This document shows, in pieces, positions 47,809 through 56,267 of a DNA stretch of 64,000 nt; the stretch's first letter is position 1; the number at the start of each line of letters is the position of its first letter. Made by a program: the position numbers and the translations under genes. Origin of the DNA: Planctomycetaceae bacterium. GTDB taxonomy: Bacteria > Planctomycetota > Planctomycetia > Planctomycetales > Planctomycetaceae. Below the pieces are notes generated by a model, which was not told the DNA's origin, did no database searches, and saw nothing but the letters and a program-made list of their open reading frames with translations. The stretch covers positions 62,001 to 126,000 of the forward strand of contig JAHBXV010000008.1 of the NCBI GenBank assembly GCA_019636285.1, written 5' to 3'.

Positions 47809-50800
47809 ATGTCGTCCCGGAACCCGCAGCGCGCGCGGGGGAAGAAACGGCCGTCGCAGGCTGCTCCTCCCGCGATCGGTCCCATCCTGGTCGGCGTGGT
47901 TGTGCTGGTTGTCTTGGGGGGGGGTGTCTGGTCGTTCCTGAATTCGCGCGGGCCGACGACGCTTTCCGAGCCAAACGTCGCCGCGTCGACTGGCCAGCCA
48001 CCCGGAGACGGTGCATCGGTTGCCGGGCAAAGCGTGCCCGCCTTTGGACAGTCGGTGACTCCCGCTGTGAGTCGTGCCTCGGTAACGAAGCCGGTTTCGG
48101 GCTGGGGGCTTGACCAGCATGTGATGGACCTGCAAGGAGCCCGTTCCGATGTGCCCTTGAATAACATCATCACGGATCTTCTGGAGTATCTCCGTCGGCC
48201 AATCATCGCGCAGTCTGCCGATGATTGGCCGATTTCGGTCGATCAGGGTCCGTTTCCGCTGGATCCCGCCGGGCCGAAAAAGAAACCGAAACGCCTTGTT
48301 ATTCCCGATGAACGATTCAATCTACGGAATCAAAGCGTTATTTTCCCCGTTTCGCCCAGCCCATGCGTGGCGCTTGGCCGAAACGAGACCGCCGAGGGCG
48401 GGCGTCTCTTTGTCAATTTGTTGACAGGCGAGGAAATCGGCCGACTCGTTGGTCGTCTGGAGTTGAGCGACTTCGATTCTCACTTCGCGCTCAGCCCCGA
48501 CGGCACCCTGTTCGCGGGAATCGGCGCGCCCAGCGGCGGCACTTCCGCTATTTCGTGGTTCGACACCGCAACGGGAAAACTTACGAAGACCGCACAAATC
48601 CCGATCGGAACACGGGTTGATTGGCTCGCGGCACCCTCTGCCACCCATCTGGTGATTGGTGACGGCTGGGACAAAGAGCTTCACGTGTTGGACACCCGGA
48701 CGGGGAAAGTTCTCTACACGCGGCCGACCAGGGCCGACAACCTCAATCGAGCGATCGCATTCAGCCCAGGCGGGCGATATGGCGTGCAAGGTCTTGAACT
48801 GCCCGATGATGGCTTCGCGCTGGAGTGGTGGGACATTGCCACCGGCGACACTGTTCTGACCCAGGTGCTGCCGTTCGATGCCTATCGAATCTGGCTGAGC
48901 AAGTTCGGCGGACTTCGGTTCTCGGCCGATGGATCGCAGTTTGCCGCCATGCTTCAAGTCGGAACCGCGGGCGTCATTTACATCTGGGATGTGGCCACGG
49001 GACGGCCCGTGGAGCAATTTGTCCTGGAAGAGACCCCGGTCAAGTTTGGAACGGGTTTCTCCGGCGACGTGGGGGGAACGCCGCTCGAATTCTTCCCGGG
49101 CAGCGACCGACTGCTGATATTCGAACACGCTGTTCTGGACCGGAAGACCGGCGGGTTGCAGGGGCGAATTCCCGAGAGTTCCATCACGGTCTACAACAGC
49201 CGTCGCGCGCTGAGCGGGGCGATCGTCTCGGTGATCGACGTGGGCCAGCAGAACATCGGAATGCTGGCGTTCGAATTGCCGGAAAAGTTTGAGCCGATTG
49301 ATGAGCAACCAAGACGGATTGAACTCCCGACGGGGACCGAAGCACTGGGACGAACATTCGTGGCTTTGGGGGAATCCAAACCTGTCGATCCCGCGAGCGG
49401 TACGAAGGTGCGGCCGGTCGACAGCGGATGGAAACTAACGGTCTCGGCGGAGCCGGCCGCGGATTGGGCGACGTCCATCCCCTTGCACGGCGCGTCGACC
49501 CAGCTAAGGTCGCTGGTGATGTCGTCGGGTCCGACCGCCACAATGCTCACGCTGGGAGCGAAACGGAGAGAGCCACTGTCCATCGCGACGGCGTCGACGT
49601 CGCTCGACCAGGTTTTCGCTGCGAGGAAAAGGCTGCTGAAGGATTTGTCGAGCGAAGACGGGGCAAAGACAGCCGTGCGATCGTGGCTGAGCGTCTATGA
49701 CGGCACCAGCGGCGCCTTTTCGGGTGAACTGGCACTGGGATTCGATGCTGAACTGCTCGATGTCTCTCCAGACGGCAAAAACGCGGTCCTGCTAACCTGG
49801 CAGCCGTCTGCCGACGGCAACTCCGGTCTTGCCGAACGCCTGGTGGGAATCGATGTCGTTACGGGAAGCATGATCGCCGACGTAACTCTTCCGCAGGGCG
49901 ACGGCGATCAGATCCTGATCTCGGGGAGCTTCGCCGGGACCGGTCAACTGGCGACAATCGACTCGACTGGAACCATGACGGTCTGGAATTGGCCGGCCCT
50001 GAATCCGGCCTATCAGGTCGATTCGGTCCAGCAAACCTGTCTCATGCCGGGCGGTTCCGTGATCGGTTACGCCGATGGAAACGACTGGTGGTTCCTCGAG
50101 ACCGCGACTGGAGCTGCCGTCGGGAAGTTGTCAGGGACGGGGCGAGTGGCGGCCGCGGCGGTTTCGTCGGCGGGAGACAAAATTGCACTCCTCCGCGACC
50201 TGGCAGATGGGCCGCACCTTTCGGTTCATGACCTGGCAACAGGCACGCTGGTCAAAGACTTCATCGCGCCGGCGTCGAACGGACCGGTCGCATGGTGCGA
50301 TGAAAACACCATTCTCCTCGGTAACCTCGCGCTGTTCGATCTGCGACGGGAAGCCGTCGCGTGGACGATCCCTCCCGATTTCTGGGCACGGCATCTGCCG
50401 CGCCATGTCGCTGGTCGGCACTGGTGGGTCTCCACGTTCGGCCACGAAGCCAAAGTCACCTCGGTCTCGCTCCCCGGTGAAAAACTGGCCGGCCTAATTG
50501 CCGATTCGGCGTCGAAGAGCCCGTTTCTTGTTCAGCCCGGCACGGCGGTCAAGCTGGAAGTCAGCTTCAGCGATAACGACAAGCGGCCAGGATTCGAGAA
50601 ACAGGTTCGCGATCAGATTTCAGCCGTCCTCGCCCGTCGCGGATGGAAGATTGATCCGAAGTCGAACATTCGGTTGCACATCAGCCTGTTCGAGAGCGAG
50701 GTCACGGCGAACGCGGGATCGACGTTCACGGATCCGAAAACTGGCCAAAGGGTCTCGCAGACTCGGACTGCCAAGATTCCCTCAACCACGATGCATGCGG

Positions 50801-51051
50801 CAATTCGTGACGGCGGGACTTCTGCCTGGAGTCGCGATCGGTATTTCACGGGCCCGCGTCCGGCCGACTGGCCGGAACCCCCGAAGCGGAATGGAACTGC
50901 GGACGATCCGACCCGGATGACGGTTTCCGACCCTTGGCAGTCGCTGAACGACGAGATTCAAGCAGTCGGCCAATGGCTACCGGCCGTCGTCCTGACCCCG
51001 GAAGCGGCTCAAGGGGCCGGTAAGACGACCTGGAGCGATCTCATCCAGTGA
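47809..51051 (+). CDS. Large membrane-anchored WD40/beta-propeller-like protein of unknown function
   Basis: The 1080-residue protein has a basic N-terminus, one membrane helix (about 24-45, VGVVVLVVLGGGVWSFL) and a long periplasmic part. Residues about 190-860 contain repeats of the type FALSPDGTLFAGIG, WFDTATGKL, HVLDTRTGKVLYTR, FSADGSQFAAML, IWDVATGRPVEQF, typical of beta-propellers. The last 180 residues (VKLEVSFSDNDK, RHISLFESEVT-like strands) form a separate domain. AGGGAA precedes the ATG. A G9 tract sits within the membrane-helix codons. No catalytic motif was seen; scaffolding or envelope binding is a guess. Confidence 0.75.
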   Translation: MSSRNPQRARGKKRPSQAAPPAIGPILVGVVVLVVLGGGVWSFLNSRGPTTLSEPNVAASTGQPPGDGASVAGQSVPAFGQSVTPAVSRASVTKPVSGWGLDQHVMDLQGARSDVPLNNIITDLLEYLRRPIIAQSADDWPISVDQGPFPLDPAGPKKKPKRLVIPDERFNLRNQSVIFPVSPSPCVALGRNETAEGGRLFVNLLTGEEIGRLVGRLELSDFDSHFALSPDGTLFAGIGAPSGGTSAISWFDTATGKLTKTAQIPIGTRVDWLAAPSATHLVIGDGWDKELHVLDTRTGKVLYTRPTRADNLNRAIAFSPGGRYGVQGLELPDDGFALEWWDIATGDTVLTQVLPFDAYRIWLSKFGGLRFSADGSQFAAMLQVGTAGVIYIWDVATGRPVEQFVLEETPVKFGTGFSGDVGGTPLEFFPGSDRLLIFEHAVLDRKTGGLQGRIPESSITVYNSRRALSGAIVSVIDVGQQNIGMLAFELPEKFEPIDEQPRRIELPTGTEALGRTFVALGESKPVDPASGTKVRPVDSGWKLTVSAEPAADWATSIPLHGASTQLRSLVMSSGPTATMLTLGAKRREPLSIATASTSLDQVFAARKRLLKDLSSEDGAKTAVRSWLSVYDGTSGAFSGELALGFDAELLDVSPDGKNAVLLTWQPSADGNSGLAERLVGIDVVTGSMIADVTLPQGDGDQILISGSFAGTGQLATIDSTGTMTVWNWPALNPAYQVDSVQQTCLMPGGSVIGYADGNDWWFLETATGAAVGKLSGTGRVAAAAVSSAGDKIALLRDLADGPHLSVHDLATGTLVKDFIAPASNGPVAWCDENTILLGNLALFDLRREAVAWTIPPDFWARHLPRHVAGRHWWVSTFGHEAKVTSVSLPGEKLAGLIADSASKSPFLVQPGTAVKLEVSFSDNDKRPGFEKQVRDQISAVLARRGWKIDPKSNIRLHISLFESEVTANAGSTFTDPKTGQRVSQTRTAKIPSTTMHAAIRDGGTSAWSRDRYFTGPRPADWPEPPKRNGTADDPTRMTVSDPWQSLNDEIQAVGQWLPAVVLTPEAAQGAGKTTWSDLIQ

Positions 51052-51106
51052 GTGCTCCCAGATCAGGCCGAGACGTGCGGGGAGATTGATGCGTTCGCAC
51101 GGTTCC

Positions 51107-51134
51107 TTGAGGGACCGTCCGCAAACGATATAAT
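51107..51134 (+). promoter_or_regulatory. Promoter of the GAPDH gene
   Basis: TTGAGG (51107-51112), 16 bp, then a perfect TATAAT (51129-51134). The leader to the GTG start is about 165 bases and includes a GACGGC/GCCGTC hairpin near 51170-51190. Confidence 0.7.
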
Positions 51135-51304
51135 CCCGGCGTTCGGATCTTGTGAAACATTCCCGGCTCAGACGGCTGTTGCGGCCGTCAAAAACCGCCC
51201 AGGAGTGCTGTAACCCCTTGGTGGCTGAAGGTTTTGAAAGTTTGGCGGCCGTCGCCAGAGCCTGTCGGGCCGAGAGAGATGGAACGTCTACAGGAGTGAG
51301 TGCC

Positions 51305-52327
51305 GTGCCGGTGCGTGTTGCGATCAATGGTTTTGGGCGAATTGGCCGCGTGGCTCTGCGAGCGATGGCCGCCCGCCCGTCGGAATTCGAAGTTGTCGCG
51401 ATCAACGACCTCGGCAAGCCCGATGCCCTGGGCGTGTTGCTCAAGTACGACAGCGTTCAAGGCCGCTTCCCGGGCACGGTCTCGGTCGAAGGCAACGACC
51501 TGGTCGTGAACGGCAAGAAGGTCAAGGTTTGTGCGGAGAAGGATCCGCGCTCGCTGCCGTGGAAGGATCTCGGAGTCGATGTCGCCCTGGAATCGACCGG
51601 CTTCTTCACGGGCCGCTCGAAGGATGGCAAGCCCGGCTACGACAGCCACCTGGAAGCCGGCGCGAAGAAGGTGATTCTGTCGGCTCCCGCCAAGGACAAG
51701 CCCGACCTCACCGTCGTCATGGGCGTGAATGACGATCTCCTGGAAGCCTCGCACAAGTGCATCTCGAACGCGAGCTGCACGACGAACTGCCTGGCGCCGG
51801 TTGCCAAGGTGCTGCAGGAAAACTTCGGCATCGCCCGCGGTCTGATGACGACCTGCCACGCCTACACCAACGATCAGCGCGTGTCGGACCAGTTGCACGA
51901 CAACATTTATCGCTCGCGCGCCGCGGCGATCAACATCATCCCGACGACGACCGGTGCCGCGAAGGCCGTGGGTGAAGTGCTGCCCGCTCTCGCTGGCAAG
52001 CTGACCGGTATTTCGCTGCGTGTTCCGGTTCCGGTCGGCAGCATCGTCGACCTCGTCGTCGACGTCGAGAAGGACGTCACCGAAGCCGACATCAACTCGG
52101 CGATCAAGGCCGCTTCGGAAGGCCCGCTCAAGGGAATTCTGGAATACACCGAAGATCCGATCGTCTCGTCGGACGTCATCGGCAACCCGCACAGCAGCAT
52201 CTTCCATGCTCCGTGGACCATGGTCATGCAGAAGCGGATGGTCAAGATCCTGTCGTGGTACGACAACGAGTACGGCTACTCGAACCGGACGGCCGACCTG
52301 ATCGCCAAGGTCGCCGGACTGATGTAG
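51305..52327 (+). CDS. gap: Glyceraldehyde-3-phosphate dehydrogenase, type I
   Basis: This is the glycolytic enzyme. [18 protein letters not shown] is the NAD-binding start, Asp35 in AINDL indicates NAD preference, and Cys158 in [12 protein letters not shown] is the catalytic residue; the end [11 protein letters not shown] is canonical. GTG 51305 is chosen (340 residues; AGGAG upstream), although the frame opens at 51152. Codon use is strongly biased (many GGC/AAG/GTC), as expected for a highly expressed gene. Confidence 0.95.
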   Translation: MPVRVAINGFGRIGRVALRAMAARPSEFEVVAINDLGKPDALGVLLKYDSVQGRFPGTVSVEGNDLVVNGKKVKVCAEKDPRSLPWKDLGVDVALESTGFFTGRSKDGKPGYDSHLEAGAKKVILSAPAKDKPDLTVVMGVNDDLLEASHKCISNASCTTNCLAPVAKVLQENFGIARGLMTTCHAYTNDQRVSDQLHDNIYRSRAAAINIIPTTTGAAKAVGEVLPALAGKLTGISLRVPVPVGSIVDLVVDVEKDVTEADINSAIKAASEGPLKGILEYTEDPIVSSDVIGNPHSSIFHAPWTMVMQKRMVKILSWYDNEYGYSNRTADLIAKVAGLM

Positions 52328-52335
52328 TCAGTGAA

Positions 52336-52397
52336 ATGGAGATCATGCGGCACGGAGCCGGGGCGATTTTTCGCCAGGTTCCGTGCCGATTCTCCAT
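52336..52397 (+). terminator. Terminator-like structure after gap
   Basis: Nested stems: ATGGAGA/TCTCCAT (52336-52342 with 52391-52397), GGCACGGA/TCCGTGCC (52349-52356 with 52380-52387) and an inner GGCGA/TCGCC. No long T-tract follows, so an RNA stabiliser or attenuating role is also possible. Confidence 0.65.
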
Positions 52398-52498
52398 CGT
52401 CTGCCCGTCCTGGCGACAATTCGTCGCACCCGAAAGGTTTCTGACACAACCTCTGTGCAGTGAAGTGTTTGCCTGGGTTTTTGCAGGTTTCTGACAGG

Positions 52499-52512
52499 CA
52501 CAACCGGTTGTG
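52499..52512. promoter_or_regulatory. 14-bp perfect palindrome upstream of rpe
   Basis: CACAACCGGTTGTG lies 40 bp before the rpe start. The extended half-site GGTTGTGTCA (52506-52515) is an exact inverted match to TGACACAACC at 52442-52451, so two operator-like sites or a long-range stem are possible. Confidence 0.5.
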
Positions 52513-52551
52513 TCAGATGTTCAAAGCCCCTCCTCCACTGGAAACTGGGAC

Positions 52552-53238
52552 ATGTCGCATCCCGCCTGGAGCGAAATCGTTGCCTCCCCCCAGGGGGTGA
52601 TCGCTCCATCGATGCTGAAATGCGACTTCGCCGGTCTGGATCGCGAAATCGCCGATCTGGAAGCGGCTGGGGCGAAGATGCTGCATTGGGACGTGATGGA
52701 TGGTCACTTTGTGCCGAATTTATCGTATGGCGCGATGGTGATCGAAGCGGCTCGCAAACGAACGGGTTTGTTTTTCGATGCCCACTTGATGATGGCCGAG
52801 CCGCAGCGTTATCTGGATTCGTTCCTGCGGGCCGGTTGCGATGCGATCACCGTTCACGTCGAGGCCGTCCCGGATCCCACGCAGGTTCTGAAAGAGATTC
52901 GCGAAGCGGGACGGGCGGCTGGACTGGCGCTGAATCCGGGAACTCCCATCTCCGCCGTCACGCCATTTCTCCCGCTGTGCGATCTGGTTCTGGTGATGAG
53001 TGTTCAGCCGGGGTTCGGCGGCCAGGCGTTTCGCCCGGACGTCCTGCCGAAAGTCAGCGCATTGCGAAAGCAGGCCGCTCCAGAGACGGTGATTTCGATT
53101 GACGGTGGAATTGGCCGCACGACGATCGGCCCCGCGGCGCAAGCCGGTGCCCGGCTGTTTGTCGTCGGCAGTGAGATTTTTGATCGTGATGATTACGCGA
53201 CCGCCATGGCGGAGCTGGATGCTCTGGCCGCGGGATGA
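52552..53238 (+). CDS. rpe: Ribulose-phosphate 3-epimerase
   Basis: Rpe interconverts ribulose-5-P and xylulose-5-P in the pentose phosphate pathway. Motifs: IAPSMLKCDFAGLDREIADL, LHWDVMDGHFVPNLSYG, DAHLMMAEP, VMSVQPGFGGQAF and SIDGGIGRTT, with the metal-ligand His and Asp in place. ATG 52552 gives 228 residues; the in-frame upstream TTG is less likely. It is followed by the phosphatase-like and accD genes. Confidence 0.93.
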   Translation: MSHPAWSEIVASPQGVIAPSMLKCDFAGLDREIADLEAAGAKMLHWDVMDGHFVPNLSYGAMVIEAARKRTGLFFDAHLMMAEPQRYLDSFLRAGCDAITVHVEAVPDPTQVLKEIREAGRAAGLALNPGTPISAVTPFLPLCDLVLVMSVQPGFGGQAFRPDVLPKVSALRKQAAPETVISIDGGIGRTTIGPAAQAGARLFVVGSEIFDRDDYATAMAELDALAAG

Positions 53239-53274
53239 CGGTCGCATTTGTTTCCCAGGTAATCCGGAACCCGT

Positions 53275-53898
53275 ATGTCAATCATTGCCATGATCCATCC
53301 TGGTGCCAGCGAGTTCGATGAGAACCGCCGCATTCAGGGGGCCTTGGATCTTCCGCTCAGCCCTTCGGGGGGTGAGCAACTGGCGTTGCTGGCCGAGCGA
53401 TTGCGAGATGTTCCCCTGGAATGTCTGTACGCCGGCGACGCCGAACCCAGCCGAGCCTCCGCCGAAGTCCTTTCGGAACTGCTGGGTGTCCCGCTACGGA
53501 TCCTGGACGAACTGGTGAATCAGAATCTGGGACTTTGGCAGGGGTTGCAACTGGAGGAGTTGCGCCGGAAACAACCCCGCACCTGGAAGCAGTACGAGGA
53601 ATCTCCCGATTCGGTCTGTCCCCCTGGCGGCGAGACCGTGCAGAATGTTCGCGATCGACTTTCGCAGGTGTTGGCCCGCCCGCTGAAATCGCATGATGTT
53701 TTCGGAGTCGTCCTGCCGGAACCAGCGGCCGCGATCGCGCGGGGCTGGCTGTTGAATGCCGATGAAATGGTGTGCCCGATGCTGAATGACGACGCATGCG
53801 GCAACCTGGAGTACATCAACACGGAAACCCGCGTGGTCGGGACCGAGTTCGAAGTGGTGGCGGAAATGGCGTCGGTTCGCAGAAACGGTCGGGCATGA
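53275..53898 (+). CDS. Histidine-phosphatase-fold protein with lost catalytic residues
   Basis: The 207-residue protein aligns with phosphoglycerate-mutase-like histidine phosphatases: [20 protein letters not shown] corresponds to the LVRHGETEWNxxxRIQG start, and [15 protein letters not shown] to the later conserved helix. But the RHG core reads HPG, so Arg becomes His7/8 and the phosphorylated His becomes Pro9; the second catalytic His (VVSHG) is Pro148 in VVLPEP; and the conserved Arg of the YSSDLxRA motif is also lost ([10 protein letters not shown]). It is probably not an active phosphatase. The stop overlaps accD by 4 bp. Confidence 0.75.
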   Translation: MSIIAMIHPGASEFDENRRIQGALDLPLSPSGGEQLALLAERLRDVPLECLYAGDAEPSRASAEVLSELLGVPLRILDELVNQNLGLWQGLQLEELRRKQPRTWKQYEESPDSVCPPGGETVQNVRDRLSQVLARPLKSHDVFGVVLPEPAAAIARGWLLNADEMVCPMLNDDACGNLEYINTETRVVGTEFEVVAEMASVRRNGRA

Positions 53899-54746
53899 CG
53901 ATGGCGACTTCTCCCAATAGTGGTTCCGCCGAGCAACCGGGCCGCCCCAAACGCGGGGTTCCGGAAGGGCTGTGGCTGCGCTGCGATTCGTGCGGCAACA
54001 CCGTGTTTCGGCGGCAGGTCGAGAAACAGCTTTACCTGTGTCCCGACTGCGGCCATCACTTTTACGTCCCCTCGCGAGTCCGCATCGCGCAACTGCTCGA
54101 CCCGGACAGCTTCGAAGAGTGGTACGACAACCTGCGTCCGGCCGATCCGCTGTCGTTCGTCGATTCGCGGCCCTACAAGGACCGCCTCAAGGCCGAAACG
54201 AAGCGCACCGGTCTGACGGAAGCGTGCATTGTCGGCCGCGGCTATCTGCGCGGACGTCCCCTGGTCATCGGGATCACTGATTCTGCATTTATTATGGGAA
54301 GCATGGGTTCGGTCGTCGGCGAAAAGCTGACGCGCGCCATTGAGGAAGCCACCCGACTGTTGCTGCCGCTGGTCATCATCAGCGGTTCGGGCGGCGGCGC
54401 CCGCATGCACGAGGGCATTTTGTCGCTGATGCAGATGGCGAAGGTCTCGGCCGCGCTGGGGCGGTACCACGAAGTCGGCGGCTTGTTCATCTCGGTCCTG
54501 ACGAACCCGACCATGGGTGGCGTCGCCGCGAGCTTCGCCTCGCTGGGCGACATCATCATCGCCGAGCCCAAAGCGCTGATTGGTTTTGCCGGTCCGCGCG
54601 TCGTGGAAGCCACGGTGAAGGTCGCGCTGCCGGTCGGATTCCAGACCAGTGAGTTTCTGCTGGAGCACGGCTTCGTCGATCGCATCGTCGCGCGTCCGCA
54701 GCTTCAGATCGAATTGTCGAAGCTGATCGATTATTGCGTTCGCTAA
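53895..54746 (+). CDS. accD: Acetyl-CoA carboxylase carboxyltransferase subunit beta
   Basis: AccD joins with AccA to transfer CO2 from biotin to acetyl-CoA in fatty acid synthesis. The N-terminal zinc ribbon ([17 protein letters not shown]), [31 protein letters not shown] and the [12 protein letters not shown] oxyanion loop are canonical. ATG 53895 overlaps the previous stop; the open frame upstream is ignored. The length is 283 residues. Confidence 0.94.
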   Translation: MTMATSPNSGSAEQPGRPKRGVPEGLWLRCDSCGNTVFRRQVEKQLYLCPDCGHHFYVPSRVRIAQLLDPDSFEEWYDNLRPADPLSFVDSRPYKDRLKAETKRTGLTEACIVGRGYLRGRPLVIGITDSAFIMGSMGSVVGEKLTRAIEEATRLLLPLVIISGSGGGARMHEGILSLMQMAKVSAALGRYHEVGGLFISVLTNPTMGGVAASFASLGDIIIAEPKALIGFAGPRVVEATVKVALPVGFQTSEFLLEHGFVDRIVARPQLQIELSKLIDYCVR

Positions 54747-54869
54747 TGGAACCGCGAATCGCGCGGAGGCGGCCTTTCATGGCCGATCGTGCGTTGATCC
54801 CGGTTGCAAACCGCCGTTTGATTCAGGAAGTTCATCGGTCACGGGCCGCCTTTGCCACGGACGCAAGTC

Positions 54870-55736
54870 ATGAAATTCCTGACGTCACTGTTCCAGTTCC
54901 GCAAGCCGGTCCAAAAGGTCGACATCGCCCGCCGCTTCGAACTCGTCTCCCGCATGGGACAGGGGACGATGTCCAAGGTCTGGCGGGCGCGGGATGGAAA
55001 AACCGGTCGCCCGGTCTGCCTCAAGGTGCTCGACCTCGAAAAGACCCGCAAATTCGAGGCCCGGTTTCCAAAGCTCAATAAACCCACGGAAGGGGAAATC
55101 GCGATCAAGCTCAAGCATCCCCACGTCATTCAGACGCTCGAATTCGGCCTGACGACGAAGAACGAGCAATTCCTGGTGATGGAGCTCATCGACGGCGTCT
55201 CGCTGAGCATGTTGATCGACGCGCAGAACGAGGCCATGCAGCGACATCGCGTCCGTCTGATGATCGAACTGGGCGAGGCGCTCTCGTACGTCCACAAGCA
55301 GGGCTTCATCCATCGCGACATCTGCCCCCGCAACGTGCTCCTGGATCGGGACTATTCGCTGAAACTGATCGATTTCGGTCTCACCGTTCCCAACACGCCG
55401 CCGTTTCAGGCTCCCGGAAATCGAACGGGGACCGCGAATTACATGGCTCCGGAACTGATCAAGCGGCAGAAGACCGATCAGCGGCTCGATATCTTCGCGT
55501 ATGCGATGACCTGCTACGAAATGTGGGCCAAGCGGCTGCCGTGGGATGCGGCCGCGACTCTCGAGGCGGTCATGCAGCACATCAATGCCCCGCCACTGGA
55601 ACTCTCGGTCGCCGTTCCGACCATCGAACCGGGGCTTGCCCAGGCCATCATGAAAGGACTGGCTGCCCGGCCTGACGACCGCTGGTCCAGCGTCGACCAG
55701 ATGGTCTCCGCGATTCGCGCCTGCCAGCCCGCCTGA
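54870..55736 (+). CDS. Serine/threonine protein kinase (short, soluble)
   Basis: A Hanks-type kinase domain fills the 288 residues: Gly-rich loop MGQGTMSKV, Lys52 in VCLKVL, HRDICPRN with Asp150 and Asn155, DFG (Asp168), APEL and a final RPDDRWSS. All catalytic residues are present. No transmembrane or sensor domain follows, unlike many PknB proteins, so it acts in the cytoplasm on unknown substrates. ATG 54870 is chosen. Confidence 0.88.
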   Translation: MKFLTSLFQFRKPVQKVDIARRFELVSRMGQGTMSKVWRARDGKTGRPVCLKVLDLEKTRKFEARFPKLNKPTEGEIAIKLKHPHVIQTLEFGLTTKNEQFLVMELIDGVSLSMLIDAQNEAMQRHRVRLMIELGEALSYVHKQGFIHRDICPRNVLLDRDYSLKLIDFGLTVPNTPPFQAPGNRTGTANYMAPELIKRQKTDQRLDIFAYAMTCYEMWAKRLPWDAAATLEAVMQHINAPPLELSVAVPTIEPGLAQAIMKGLAARPDDRWSSVDQMVSAIRACQPA

Positions 55737-55849
55737 TTCGGGATCTGATCCCGGATCATTCTCCAAATCAGGAAATCCCACCTGCCGTGCTGGGATGAAA
55801 TCCACGCCCGCATTCCCGACAATGCCGAGAACCCGGCTGCGTGTCACTC

Positions 55850-56175
55850 GACGCCATTAACCCTTATTGATCGATCAATGGCTGCAAAAAAGGTTTGAGT
55901 ATTCTTTCGGCTGCCCGACAGCCCCGGCGGGCTTGTCCCGCCGGATGGAAAGTTTGAAGGCTAGAAGTCTTGTCCCGTATCCCTCCGCTCCCCTGCCGGC
56001 TTGACCGGCAGGAAGCCAAGTTTGGCAGGCCAGGGTATCAGCCCTCAAACTTTCGCCCCTGGCCAGACAAGCTGGCCAGGGGCGAAGCGGGGCGGGTCGT
56101 GGTCGAGTGCTAGCTGTCAAACTCCCGTTCCCGCCGGACAAGCCGGCGGGGGACGGCAGCAACGAGGATTAACGG
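55850..56175 (-). repeat. Family 2 multi-hairpin element, copy B
   Basis: This is the reverse-orientation counterpart of 35619-35895. Hairpins (plus-strand positions): 55924-55944 (CCGGCGGG, loop CTTGT), 55992-56012 (CCTGCCGG, loop CTTGA), 56054-56084 (13-bp stem starting CGCCCC, loop ACAAG) and 56130-56150 (CCCGCCGG, loop ACAAG). The 14-bp palindrome ATTGATCGATCAAT (55866-55879) marks the end. It fills most of the 530-bp gap after the kinase gene. Confidence 0.8.
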
Positions 56176-56179
56176 CGTA

Positions 56180-56262
56180 GCGTGCCACTGGCTCTGCCAG
56201 TGCCTCTTTCCAGGTGCGATCAACTGAATGCACACTGGCAGAGCCAGTGGCACACGAACATT
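56180..56262. repeat. Family 1 element upstream of the helicase gene
   Basis: Two perfect hairpins, 56186-56202 (loop TCT) and 56233-56249 (loop AGA), abut the family 2 copy on one side and the helicase start codon (6 bp away) on the other. Confidence 0.8.
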
Positions 56263-56267
56263 AAGCT

